Source of the DNA: Episyrphus balteatus
Lineage: Eukaryota; Arthropoda; Insecta; Diptera; Syrphidae
Direction: 5' to 3'
DNA: 64,000 nucleotides
Assembly (NCBI RefSeq): GCF_945859705.1
Contig: NC_079134.1
Span: forward strand, 33,370,576-33,434,575
A program made the position numbers and the translations under genes. Positions 1 through 10,159 of the stretch are shown here, piece after piece. Position 1 is the stretch's first letter; every line of letters begins with the position of its first letter. The notes beneath the pieces were generated by a model, which saw nothing but the letters and a program-made list of their open reading frames with translations, ran no database searches and was not told the DNA's origin.

Positions 1-436
1 TATAAGCAGCCGGATCAGATATTTCTTCCAGCTCGCAAAACATGCATTCCGTACTTTCTGGTATATTCTGGGCGCAATTTTTCTTTGGGCTCAAAATAAA
101 TTCTGACTTCAAACTTTGGTTTTCTGAATTCTGCTTTTTTCAAGAAAATTCTGTTTTTTTCAAAATTCTGCCTTTTTATATTCTGTCTTTCAAAATTCTG
201 CTTTTTAAAATTCAGCTTTTCAAAATTCTGCCATAGCTTATGCGTTTACTAATAAAAATACACCTTATTGATGTACATAATTTAAGCTTTTTACTTTCTT
301 AACCGTCTACAAGACTGACTTTCTTATAACCCATATCTATATACCGTTGAAAACAAATCAGAAACGCTGTTGGGTGATGAAAAATATTCCTTTTCTTATT
401 CAAATTTTTGAATATTAATTTCTATTCGAAGATATT

Positions 437-880
437 GGGCACGTTCAGGAAATATTAGGGACTAAATATTTAGGCAACGTCATTTTCTGAACGGAAATTT
501 GAGTAAATTGACTAAATTAGTTTGGATACAACATTTTTGTCAAATTTCGAAATTTACTTGAGAATTTTACAAATCGCGTGGGGCAGACACCAAATTTCAC
601 TTTACTTTAATAAATCATATTATTAATTACTACCGATAATGCACTTTTTACTCGTTTTTCACACAAATAAATTTAATTCTGTTATAATCAAAAATAATCA
701 TCTGTCATGTTGACAAAAAAAAAAACTTTCCTAAATATTTAGGGAAAATTTTCTTGCCTAACTTTCCAGTCAGCTTTCCAATAAAATTACCTAAATTGGA
801 AGGATTTTTTTTGACAGTTGACCAATCAGAGCCCGAGAAATTACCTAAATATTTAGTGCCTAACGTTTCTGAACCTGCCC
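437..880. mobile_element. TIR element nested in FB1a (444 bp)
   Basis: Ends are GGGCACGTTCAGGAAATATT at the left and, on the other strand, GGGCAGGTTCAGAAACGTTA at the right; both arms continue with ACTAAATATTTAGG. ATT lies directly outside both ends, a possible 3-bp target duplication of the kind made by PIF/Harbinger elements. There is no ORF, so it would be non-autonomous. Superfamily is an inference. Confidence 0.65.
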
Positions 881-1018
881 ATTTATCATTATTGATTTAT
901 CAAAAAAAAAATGATACTACAAAAAATTGACATAGTACTCGTAAGTAAGTCATCTCAAATAAGTAGCAAATTTTGCGAGCTGATGATTTTACAAAATTCT
1001 GCAAAAAATTAAAAAAGG

Positions 1019-1064
1019 GTTTGGAAAATGTTAAAAATCGGGCGGTTTTTAACATTTTCCAAAC
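1019..1064. repeat. Perfect 19-bp hairpin in FB1a
   Basis: Arms 1019-1037 and 1046-1064 are exact reverse complements around an 8-base loop; the arm core is GGAAAATGTTAAAAA. A similar degenerate hairpin occurs at 59868-59900 next to CAAAATTCTG-like units, suggesting a fragment of the same family there. Confidence 0.85.
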
Positions 1065-1182
1065 ACAATTATGAAAAGCAGAATTTTGAACAACAGAATT
1101 TTAAAAAGCAGGATTTTGAAAGCAGAATTTAGACAAAAGAATTTTAACACCGGCATTATTTTGACCCCAACCCTTATTCTTT

Positions 1183-1775
1183 GCTTCTTTCTTGCGTTTT
1201 GTTTTGACCAAGCTTAGAATGCATTCTTTAGCCTTCCTACCACTGCTTTCACTTCATTCATCACAATGTTTCACTGTCGCGTTGAAGTTGTCCTTAGAAG
1301 TTACTAGTAGTGACTTCGTTTTTAGTTACCAAGTTTGGTGACAGCTTCTACCAATATCATTAGCGGCTTCTTTAACCGTTTCGGACCCAGCGTTACCCTC
1401 ATGTAAAATATTTTTAAAAATTCGTAAAAAAATATTCTATTAAATAATTTTTTAGGTTTCGATGGCTTAATTGAAAGATAATGATGTCTTGTTACTGGAT
1501 TATTACAAAAAGTTAATATATCATACCTTTAATTTTTTTATCGAAAAGGGGACTGAAATTCACATTTTTATCTTTTTTTGCAATTTTTTTTTTATATATG
1601 GTCATAATTTTGAAAAAAAGATATAAAAAATGTTAATACAGAAAGTATTTTGTTTTTTTGAGTTAGAAGAATTATTCTATTATTATTGTTCTATAAAAAA
1701 TTATTTTCCCAGTTGCCCGACTTTTTTTGGTGGTCATAGGCGAGCATGTTACTTACATGTAAAAAGAGAGTAACA
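1183..1775. other. AT-rich intergenic DNA, nothing recognised
   Basis: Poly-A/T runs and no ORF of substance. The stretch ends where the 105-bp repeat begins. Confidence 0.6.
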
Positions 1776-1880
1776 CATTTGTTTTGCTATTTATTATTTT
1801 GAAAAATAACTTTTTGGTATTCACATTTCTTAGTTGTGATTTTTTTGACACGATAATACTGAAAAAAACATTTTTTACTA
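1776..1880. repeat. Left copy of the 105-bp direct repeat flanking the LINE
   Basis: Identical base for base to 4028-4132; the bases just outside the pair differ on both sides (A/T before, C/T after). The simplest reading is an unusually long target-site duplication. Confidence 0.93.
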
Positions 1881-3752
1881 CTCAACTGTGTAAACACTAT
1901 GTTTAGGAACTCAGTACAGCACTTCAACGATATTCAGCTACAGAAAAGACTCCAAGCAATCAAGCCAGGTCCTGACACCTTCAAGAAAATCAACAGTGTT
2001 ATCGGGAAGAAGCCTCCTATGCCAGTCATCATCACAACACCTAATGGCGAAGTTACAACTAGCGAAGATAAAGCGAAAGCGTTTGCCGACTATTTTGAAA
2101 ATCACTTCAAGCCGAACCCGCCTTTGGACCCTGAGTTTTTAGAAGAAGTCAACACTTCAGTGCAACGCGCCAAAACTGTCACTGAGACCAGGCAATTCAG
2201 CGACAACAATATTGCCAGCGACCCCACAGACAACTCCGAGCTTACCAACCCAGATGAAATAAAGGAAATTCTACAAAGAAGCCATCAAAAGAAGTCAACA
2301 GGACCAGATAACATCTCTAATTTTATTCTTAAAAGAATACCTCATTCAGCGATAATTTTCTTGGCAATTATCTTAAACAACTGTGTTGTCAATTGCTACT
2401 TTCCCAGCAAATGGAAAAAAGCTAAAGTCGTGGCCATACCAAAGAAGGAAAACAACAAGGACGTCTCTGGATATAGGCCCATTTCACTTCTAAGCAATAT
2501 GAGCAAGATACTCGAGGAGCTAATACTTAGGCGGCTGAAATCTTTTTGCAGCGACAACTGCATAGTGCCAGATATGCAGTTTGGATTCCGTCAAAAGCAC
2601 TCTACACTCCATCCACTCCTAAAACTCCAACACGATGTTGCCGCCTCCCTAAACGGAAACCAAGTCACTGTCGGATGTTTTCTCGACATAGAAAAAGCAT
2701 TTGACAGTGTCTGGATTGAAGGACTTATTCACAAACTATTCCAGCTGTGATTTCCAATTTCACTAATCAAAATTATTTACAGCTTTCTTCATTCCAGATC
2801 GTTCTTTGTACAATTAGGAAACAGCCAATCAACAATGAGGACAATCAATGCCGGAGTTGCACAAGGATCGAAGCTAGGACCATTCCTCTTCAACATTTAC
2901 ACATCCGATCAGCCCCAACCAGAATTAGCTCAGAATCTCTTGTTTGCAGACGACTCTCTCACGTACGCGAAGTCGAAGTCACCCATATTAGCCGCAAGGA
3001 AAGTGGAAGCCGACATAAGACAACTTTACGAGTTTTATAAGCGCTGGGGCTTCAAAATCAACACAGCCAAATCGGAACTAATATGCTTTAGACGACCAGC
3101 CACCCCAGGAAATCCTAGAATACGCTCAGCCAGGAACTGCAGGAACATCAAGATAAGCCTTCCCGATGGAACACAAATTTCAGCAAAAAATAACGTCAAA
3201 TATCTGGGAATACAATTCGATGAGAAGAACCGATTTAACCCTCAAGCAGCAGCCGTTTTGAAAAAAGCCAATTTCGCCTTTCATCGCATTCATCCGCTTA
3301 TGCGGAAAAGAAACGGACTCAGCCAAAAGACAAAGCTTCTCCTGTACAAGCAGCTCATCAGGCCTATCATCACCTACTGTTTTCCTATCTGGTTCACGGT
3401 GACAAAATCCCATCTAAACAAGTTAGCAATACTGGAGAGGAAGATCTTAAGGATCTGTACAGGCATGCACTACGACAGGATACGCAGGAAACACGTCAGC
3501 AACAAGAGACTGTATGAAGAAGCCAAAATTATAAAACTCGACAAATATCTTATCCAATCAAGCAGAAGATGCCTACAGAACCTGAGCAATCATCCAAACC
3601 CAATAATAGGAAGAGTAATAAACCAGCCAAGACATCCTAACCAGCGGTACCTAGAAGCTAAGGAACTTTTGGATGAGGATCTTATATCAACCAACGACGA
3701 AGAGAACATACCCTTCTACGCTGATCCTGGATCAGCTCACTATCGTGGCTGA
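1881..3752 (+). pseudogene. LINE ORF2 remnant: reverse transcriptase with one in-frame TGA
   Basis: One reading frame runs from the truncation point at 1881 to the TGA at 3750-3752, broken only by TGA at 2748-2750, after KLFQL and directly before FPISLIK; the flanking sequence stays in frame. RT landmarks in order are GPDNI near 2300, YRPISLL near 2476, QFGFRQKHST near 2577, the motif A aspartates in DIEKAFDSVW near 2690, AQGSKLGPFLFN near 2860 (motif B), FADD at 2942 (motif C), KINTAKSELICF near 3055 and KYLGIQFD near 3200. A CHC-like or RNase H tail was not recognised. The remnant cannot make full RT from one ORF unless the TGA is read through. Confidence 0.88.
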
Positions 3753-4027
3753 AAGCCTCACCTCTCCCTAATCCAACCTTTACAATGACAACCAGACCTG
3801 AACAACCCGAGTTAAGAAGCTGCCAACAGAATTAATATTTAAAACAAACACAATGACAATTAACTGTAAATTTAGCTTAAAAAAAAAAACAATGTAAAAA
3901 CGTTAGGCCCCTTTTGTGCCAACATATTACTAATATAATCAATGTACATTTTTAGATTACTAGCTTTAAGCAAATTGTATATATAATAACTGTTCAATAA
4001 AAATATCGTTAAATCGTTAAATCGTAT
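1881..4027 (+). mobile_element. 5'-truncated non-LTR retrotransposon (Jockey/I-type reverse transcriptase)
   Basis: This insertion starts inside the ORF2 reading frame and ends in a 3' UTR with AATAAA (3996-4001) followed by a short ATCGTTAA-type tandem tail instead of poly(A). Its two ends are defined to the base by a perfect 105-bp direct repeat outside (1776-1880 and 4028-4132). The endonuclease domain and ORF1 are absent, consistent with abortive reverse transcription at insertion. Clade is not certain: the SYRPISLL and FADD motifs fit Jockey-type elements, while the simple-repeat tail is more like I-type elements. Confidence 0.92.
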
Positions 4028-4132
4028 CATTTGTTTTGCTATTTATTATTTTGAAAAATAACTTTTTGGTATTCACATTTCTTAGTTGTGATTTTTTTGA
4101 CACGATAATACTGAAAAAAACATTTTTTACTA
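4028..4132. repeat. Right copy of the 105-bp direct repeat flanking the LINE
   Basis: Second copy of 1776-1880, with no mismatch. It begins immediately after the LINE simple-repeat tail. Confidence 0.93.
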
Positions 4133-5884
4133 TTTATTTTCATAACTTGGGTTCGAAACGGTAAAACTGGATGCCAAAGGGAAGTCGATCTGAGTTTCAT
4201 TGCCATTACTCCTATAAGTGCATTTTTATTATTTCCCAATGTAAACCAAAAATATAATAGCTCACTCCTTAAAAATCGGTCACCGACTTTTTGGTTGAGT
4301 TCCAAGTTTCTTTTTCCGATTAAGTCACTAATGACACTAATAAGAACTGGTTGTTTAGAAACCTGTTCTGAGCATTTTTGAGTTTCAAAAATTTCCTCCC
4401 ACCTGATCATCAAATTAATCCTCAAAAGACTCTCATTTATCAATTCATTTATCTTATTTATATTTTCTTTAAAACCCTAATTGTCGACTTAATCTATTTT
4501 TTTTCTGATCCATCTTGCATCCATTAGCAATCTATCCATGTCTTATATAACCTGCTATTTAAAATGCATTTTGTATTTTTTTTTTCTCAATTCCAAACTC
4601 GTTTTAACAAAACGAAAAAAAAAAATATATAAAACAAATCCCTTTTGGCTGCTGATACGGTACGTAACATGATCCTTATTCACTTTCCAGATGATCGACA
4701 TCAATGTTGTTCGGTTACTTCTTGGTCATATCAAATAAGTGTTCAAATAACGATCACCTGAATTACATTTTTCTTACGCATCACCAGAACATCACAGCAC
4801 ACCACGACCACTCTAATCCGAGAAGTTTTTCTCCTCTTGATAAAATGTCAATTCGGTGTTTTGTTCACTTGACGGGTTGGTTATCCCTTTAAAGGATCAG
4901 TCGTTCCAGACAGGCAAAGAAAAATTAAAAAAAAAATGTTGCAACGTTGAGTCATTTTATTTTGTTGTTGTAATGTTTAAAGTGTGATTTGAACGTTGCA
5001 TCATCGAAAATTCTTAAAGGAATCCATATTATGATGGAATCTACAACTAAAGTAACAAAAACTGAAACATCCTTATACGGTTTGGAGAATTTAATTCCGA
5101 TCCGATGCCATTATCCTCCGAGTGTTATGCTATGGTGCAGGTGTCTCGTATTACCATCAGGAGGCTGAAGAGTGTTGTGCATAAGATGCCAAAGGGTGTT
5201 ATAGTACAAATAAATCTATACCTTCTTTCAACCTAACCTACCTGAGAATATTGTGGTCCTAAATTTTGAGGTGATGTATGCAGTTGCAATATTCACAAAA
5301 GCAAAGACTTATGATGCAAGTCAAGTGTTGAAAAACATCGCTTCAATGTATCCTTAATCTGAGAATCTTGACATCTGCAAACAAAAGTGCATCAAAATTA
5401 TTTGTGCATTATTCTCAGGATATTGTTACTTTTTTTTTTGTTTTTTCGTCTTTTTGGTCATGGAATTGTTTTTTTTTTTTGTTTCTTTTTTTTTTTTTAT
5501 TTGGACTTTTGTGAAGTTTTTTATCGCCTTGAAATTTAACAATTGGTAATTGCTGGCTTATTACACAACACTTGATTGAGGGGGTTCTATTGTCCTTGGA
5601 AGAGTCTTTTTATATTTTAGATATACCTATTTGTTGATGTCCTGTGAAGTGGAAGTTAATTGGATTTTGAGAACAAATGATGATTTGCTACTACATAGAT
5701 TCAAAAGAATTCAAGATTATTTATTTTATTTTTGTTTCATAGAAATGGTTGGACCGTTATTTTGATAGAATTTATTTTCCTTGGATTTTGGATATAAGAC
5801 ACTGTGAGTTACATCGATGTTTTGAGGGAGTACATATTTCGTTTAAAGTAAGCAGCAAAAATGTTACTTGATCAAAAATTTTTT
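4133..5884. other. AT-rich intergenic DNA
   Basis: Short ORFs lack any family resemblance. T-runs occur at about 5430-5500. No repeat boundaries or RNA genes were recognised. Confidence 0.6.
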
Positions 5885-7621
5885 GACGTGATAACGTCTT
5901 ATAAATCGATGAACAATGGCAGCCACCACAAAAAAGTGACGCCATTTTCGAACGTTACACTCTCGCACTTTTGCATGCGGCAAAATATTTAAATTCATAG
6001 AATTAAAAATAAACTATGTATTAGAGATACAAAAATCTTCTATAGCTTATTTGAAAGATAATAACCTAAAGCTTAATCCATAAGAAGGATTTTTAAAAAT
6101 TCCGTCATTTAATAGGGTAAACAGGGGTAAAACGGAAAGATGAAATTTTAGCTAAAATCTAAACGCGAAGTCGTAGAGAATTGATTGATTTTTTTTTGCT
6201 ATAGATAGATGAGATTAATTTAAGAATAACTGCATTTAAGGAAAAATTCTAAAAAATTTTGAAACTAAGCTATAACGTTTTGTTTGAAAGTTGTACACGT
6301 GTTGGGGCTATGACAAAATGATGATTTTGGGTAAAGGAAATTTTTTTTGACAATTGTAAAGATGCCAGATGAAAAATGAGGGAAAATAAAATTAGGAGTC
6401 TGATACGGATTTTTTTCCAACACTCTGCGTTTCGAAATATGAATTTTTGAAAAACACCTTGTTTTTTAGGGGTATTTTTGGGTAGTTTTTGATTTTTAGC
6501 TTTTTTTTGGAGTGTTCAAAAAATCTCAAGCTTATAGGATAGGATAGGAAAAATTGTAATCGTTTAGTGAGTTTTGATTGAATAACGGAAGAAACTAGTT
6601 TTTAAAAAACACGTTTTTTGACCGTTTTTAACCGATTTTCATCGTTTTTTATTTTTATCTTTTTTTCTTCAATAGATACAGGAATAAAGTATATGGAGTA
6701 ATGATAGACCATGACTACGACTATATGTGTCCGAAGTTTCAATCATTTTCGTAAACACAATTTTAAGATAACGGTAAAATAAATTTTTATGAGCATCCTG
6801 ATACAATTACCTCTATTTGGTATATCACACATAACGGTAGACTAACTACAAGCTACACAATGTTAAATCAAGAAACTTGCGAAAAACCTCAAAACACCAG
6901 TGGAGATATGTTGCCCCCCGAACAGCCACCAGTGTGGGAAGTACCGTAATCTCAGTCTGGAAATTCGACATGGTTGACTTTAAAACATTCTTACTTCTCT
7001 TGTAGGCATCTTTGAAATGAGATTGATACGTCATACGAAATGTGAAATAATAAGCTTTCACATGGTATATATTTTGTATAGGTTGTCAAACAAAAAAATT
7101 GATTCCATAGCCTGAGAACATAAAAATAAATGTTTTTTTTTTGCTTTTTTTAATGAAATTTGATCGAGTTCAAAAAATTCTAGCTCTTTTTGTAGATGTC
7201 TCATAGACCTGATCGATATACATATTTTGAGCTAAGACAATAAGTTTTCAGATGGTATAAAATTTTTTTATAGGTTGTTAGTGAAAAAAATGGAATTAAG
7301 GACGTGAGAAGATAAAAATTCATGTTTTTTTTGCTTTTTTTTATGAAAATGATTGTTTTCAATAAATTATTTTTATACTTTTTGCGCATTGTTAAAATTT
7401 AAAAATGGTTTTATTCTTAAGAAGAAATACTTGGCTTTTAAATTGCATAATTTTTTTTTGTAAGCTTTTAAAATAAAAAAATTAATATAATGAGAAAATA
7501 AAAAGGTATTTTTTTTTTAGCTTTTTCTTTTAAATTATGATTGTTTGAAAAAAGTAAACGCTTCTTATTGACTCATTTTAAACAAAAACACACAACCTGT
7601 TTTTTGACGACGTTATCACGT
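5885..7621. mobile_element. Dispersed repeat family R1, copy a, with inverted ends
   Basis: The inverted ends ACGTGATAACGTC (5886-5898) and GACGTTATCACGT (7609-7621) bound a 1.74-kb unit without an ORF. Its right half contains two or three diverged tandem units of roughly 190 bp, each with a TTTTTGTAGA-like start, a GAAATAATAAGCTTTCA-like core and TATAGGTTGT at the end (about 6970-7080, 7165-7280, 7340-7460). The same units recur at 10.2-11.8, 22.7-24.2, 39.5-40.26 and 54.3-54.95 kb. Element borders are inferred from the inverted ends of this copy only. Confidence 0.6.
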
Positions 7622-7972
7622 AAAATCATCGTCCGTAAACAGGCTTTACAGACAACCTCTTTTTTTTTTTAAATAAAATGATATCAAAGTAAAAAAATAT
7701 AGGTATTAAAAAAAAATTCTTTACCTACCTAAAAAACACTTAATTTTACACCGATTCCGCATGATTTCAATTTTCGTATTAATTTTCAAAACACCGTAAA
7801 TCTCATATAATTTCGGAACTTATGTGCGATCGAATGTAAAAACTTTACTTTATTTCGAGGCAACGTGACGAATAATATGGTGGAGGGTATGGAAATTTTT
7901 TTTTTCGATAGCATATGAGTAATATTTTTCTCAGCAATAGAAAAAAATACATTTTATGATCACATCGTCGAT
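7622..7972. other. Intergenic DNA between R1a and the Rh6 3' end
   Basis: AT-rich, with no ORF or repeat recognised. Confidence 0.55.
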
Positions 7973-7978
7973 TTTATT
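7973..7978 (-). terminator. Poly(A) signal AATAAA for Rh6
   Basis: AATAAA on the minus strand lies about 85 bp past the Rh6 stop codon, with T-rich DNA following. It implies a short 3' UTR. No stronger hexamer was noticed between it and the stop codon. Confidence 0.6.
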
Positions 7979-8061
7979 ATCTATATATAAGTGGAACAAT
8001 ATACCTAATTTAAATTACTTAAACTTAAACAATTGATTATTATTATTAAAAATAATCAAAA

Positions 8062-9550
8062 TTAAGCTGTACTTTCTGTCATTTCCGTAGTTGCCTGAGT
8101 CTTGGTATCTTGAGCAGTACTTGGTGGATCTGCGCAAATCAGCCATGGCATTTTTTCTCTAAGTACTTGTTTGTATTTTGGATGACTATAAAATTTTTAA
8201 AATTTATTATTATAGGTAATTTTGCAAATATTTTTGTTACTATTTACCTTAATCCATAAACAATTGGATTGCAAACAGAATTTGCCTTTGCAAACACTGA
8301 TCCGCAAATAGTGCTCAAAGGTGATAAACTCAATGAATTGAAGATTCCTGCGTAGTTGATAATCGAATAGGGTGTCCATGCAACAAACCACAATGCAATT
8401 GTACACAAAGCTACTTTGGCAAGCTTAATTTCAACAGATTTCGCTTTGTCACCTTCATTACGAAGAGATTGGACATTCATTTTCTTAGCTTGTTCGCGCA
8501 TAGCAGCTTCATGAACTCGGACAGCCTGAAAATATTTTTTTAATTTTTAATAAAGAGTTACAAGTATTTTCAATTGTCAAAACAAAGCATTTACAACCAG
8601 AACAAAATCTTTAAAAATAAAAAAAAAAAAAAAAAATGACGCCCAACGCTTTAAACCAAAGAAAGGTTTATGTCAAAAACCGTCTTTTTTCGTTCGATAA
8701 CCTGTTTAAGCTGCAAAATCTACCCTTCTTTTCTCATAGAAGGAGCTTTAGCGCCACTTACTATAAAAAAAATAGAGTATTGCAAGTTTTCGAACGGTTT
8801 TGAACACAAGAAACACGCTCAAGAAAATCTTCAAAAACATACCTTCAAGATATGATAGTAAGAGTAAATGATGAGTGTCAATGGGATAGCATAGGCCCAT
8901 GTTGAGTAAACCAGAATGTACGACCTATTAAACCAATCCTTAGCAAAGTAGTCAGTTCCGCATGCAGTCATGTTTCCTTCAGGAACATATCGATTCCATC
9001 CAAACAATGGCACAACAGCCCAGCATCCACAAACGGTCCATATAAACGCCAACCTTAGAATTGCACCTTTAATATTCAATGGAGCCTTTGTGATACCCTT
9101 AACAATAACATTGTATCGATCCAAAGCAATCATTGTCATAGTCCATATCGAAACACAACCAAACAGCGATCCAAAAAGTCCATATAATTCACACAAAAAC
9201 GGTCCCAATATCCAAGTTCCATAGAATCCATTCAAAACAACTGGTGGAAACATTGTAAACATCATGCAGAAATCCGATACAGCCAAGTTGACAACAAACA
9301 AATTTGATGGAGTTCGAAGAGTTTTCGCCGATGTAAAAACATAAATCACAACAAAATTACCCGTTAACGACATTACACCGAGCACTGATATCACAAAACC
9401 AATGATACCAAACCACATGGGTTCCATTGGCGGATATTGATACCAATAGCTGTCGATCATGTGGAATATTTCCGCTGGCACACTTTCGGCCAGGGAAATA
9501 TTCCTCCTGTCGTTGAATCTTTTGAATTCAGGGTAACCGTAGTTGTCCAT
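8062..9550 (-). CDS. Rh6: Rh6-type long-wavelength rhodopsin (opsin GPCR), complete, 3 exons
   Basis: Coding exons on the minus strand are 9550-8843, 8525-8248 and 8185-8062, joined at GT/AG junctions with intron phases 0 and 2, giving 369 residues. The product is a seven-helix visual pigment that binds retinal in rhabdomeric membranes and signals through Gq and phospholipase C; this role is family knowledge. Visible landmarks are an N-glycosylation site NIS at N17, DRY at 144-146, cysteines 120 and 197 for the extracellular disulfide, Y123 at the vertebrate counterion position, E191 in the PEGN segment as likely counterion, retinal-binding K316 in FAKAN, NPIVY at 322-326 and the HPK motif at 330-332. 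The N-terminal stretch SLAESVPAEI and the EPMWFGIIGFVI segment are typical of fly Rh6 as I remember it. The start is fixed by an in-frame TAA 18 nt upstream and a CAAACATGG context. The first residue after DRY is Asn. No disabling change is seen. Rh6 rather than Rh1 or Rh2 rests on recalled similarity. Confidence 0.96.
8186..8247 (-). other. Rh6 intron 2 (62 bp, phase 2)
   Basis: The donor GTAAAT splits a serine codon (AG|T) just before the HPK motif and the acceptor is TTTATAG. Reading without splicing would end at a stop directly after GLR. With splicing the frame runs on for 40 residues into a Thr/Ser-rich tail ending at the TAA at 8064-8062. Confidence 0.93.
8526..8842 (-). other. Rh6 intron 1 (317 bp, phase 0)
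   Basis: The donor GTATGT follows codon 236 (YYHILK) and the acceptor TTTTCAG precedes the exon starting AVRVHEAAM. Splicing here restores the continuous loop-3 sequence before MREQAKKM, which is conserved in fly Rh6. The intron is AT-rich with a long A run near 8617-8636 and has no recognisable element. Confidence 0.93.
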
Positions 9551-9736
9551 GTTTGCGGCGATTGTTTATGTTTTTATATTAGAGCACAAAATAAAAACAT
9601 GAATTACTAACTTTTCATATCCGAAATATAAATTTAAATAAAATAAGGACGATACACTTAAGTGAAGGTTTTTTGTGAATATTGTTTACGGCTTTGACAC
9701 CGCTTTTCGTTTGAATGAATTTGTGAAATCTTCATT

Positions 9737-9744
9737 CTTTTATA
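9737..9744 (-). promoter_or_regulatory. TATA box of Rh6
   Basis: TATAAAAG reads on the minus strand about 190 bp upstream of the Rh6 ATG, which would place the transcription start near 9710-9715 and give a 5' UTR of about 160 nt. Short TATA-containing promoters are usual for fly rhodopsin genes. The start site is inferred. Confidence 0.65.
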
Positions 9745-9770
9745 AGTGACATTTCGACAGGATATTAAAT

Positions 9771-9790
9771 CTAATTATGAACTAATTAGA
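9771..9790 (-). promoter_or_regulatory. Candidate photoreceptor homeodomain site (RCSI-like) upstream of Rh6
   Basis: The stretch CTAATTATGAACTAATTAGA lies 27 bp upstream of the TATA box and holds two TAATTA cores spaced 11 bp apart. Fly opsin promoters carry an RCSI/P3 homeodomain site in this position. The match is to the core TAAT motif and placement, not a full RCSI consensus. Confidence 0.45.
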
Positions 9791-10159
9791 TAAATTAACT
9801 TATATTCTGGGATTACCAGAAGGACTCAGTCAAGCGTGAAGAATTATTTTTTTGTTTATTATGTAAGAGGATAACATTAAATTTGTTAGGGAACTACGTT
9901 TTTCAAGTGCGTTTCAGTTCTAAACAGAATTTTTGCGAAAGTTACATTTTCTGAAGGTTCCCATTTATGGTTCTGGTGGCTATCTTAGGGATTTTGCCTT
10001 AAGGCTATATTATATAGTTTTTATTTATTGTTGCAATTATATCCACTGTGAAGAAAAGGTCACAAGTTTACAGGAAATTTGGGAAACAAAATATGAGAAG
10101 AAAATATATTTTCAAAAATTGCGAATTTTTGTAACTAGCTTATAAAATGTGAGTTTTTG
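9791..10159. other. Upstream flank of Rh6
   Basis: No gene. The short ORF at 9933-10145 has no recognisable features. Further opsin enhancer sites may lie here but none is clear. Confidence 0.5.

Larger units (their letters stand above)
87..1173. mobile_element. Foldback-type element FB1a with CAAAATTCTG subrepeats
   Basis: The left end begins GGGCTCAAAATAAATTCTG and the right end, read on the other strand, begins GGGTTGGGGTCAAAATAATG. Both arms consist of diverged tandem units of about 16-17 bp centred on CAAAATTCTG (left arm about 120-235, right arm about 1073-1150 inverted). The flanks TTTTTCTTT (78-86) and TTATTCTTT (1174-1182) form a 9-bp target duplication with one mismatch. No coding potential is seen. 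The same termini and subrepeats recur in the element at 16235-17045. Confidence 0.8.

Noticed and set aside
2747..3040. Plus-strand ORF of 97 codons
   Set aside because: Out-of-frame shadow of the LINE reverse transcriptase.
8970..9224. Plus-strand ORF of 84 codons
   Set aside because: Antisense to Rh6 exon 1, with no features of its own.
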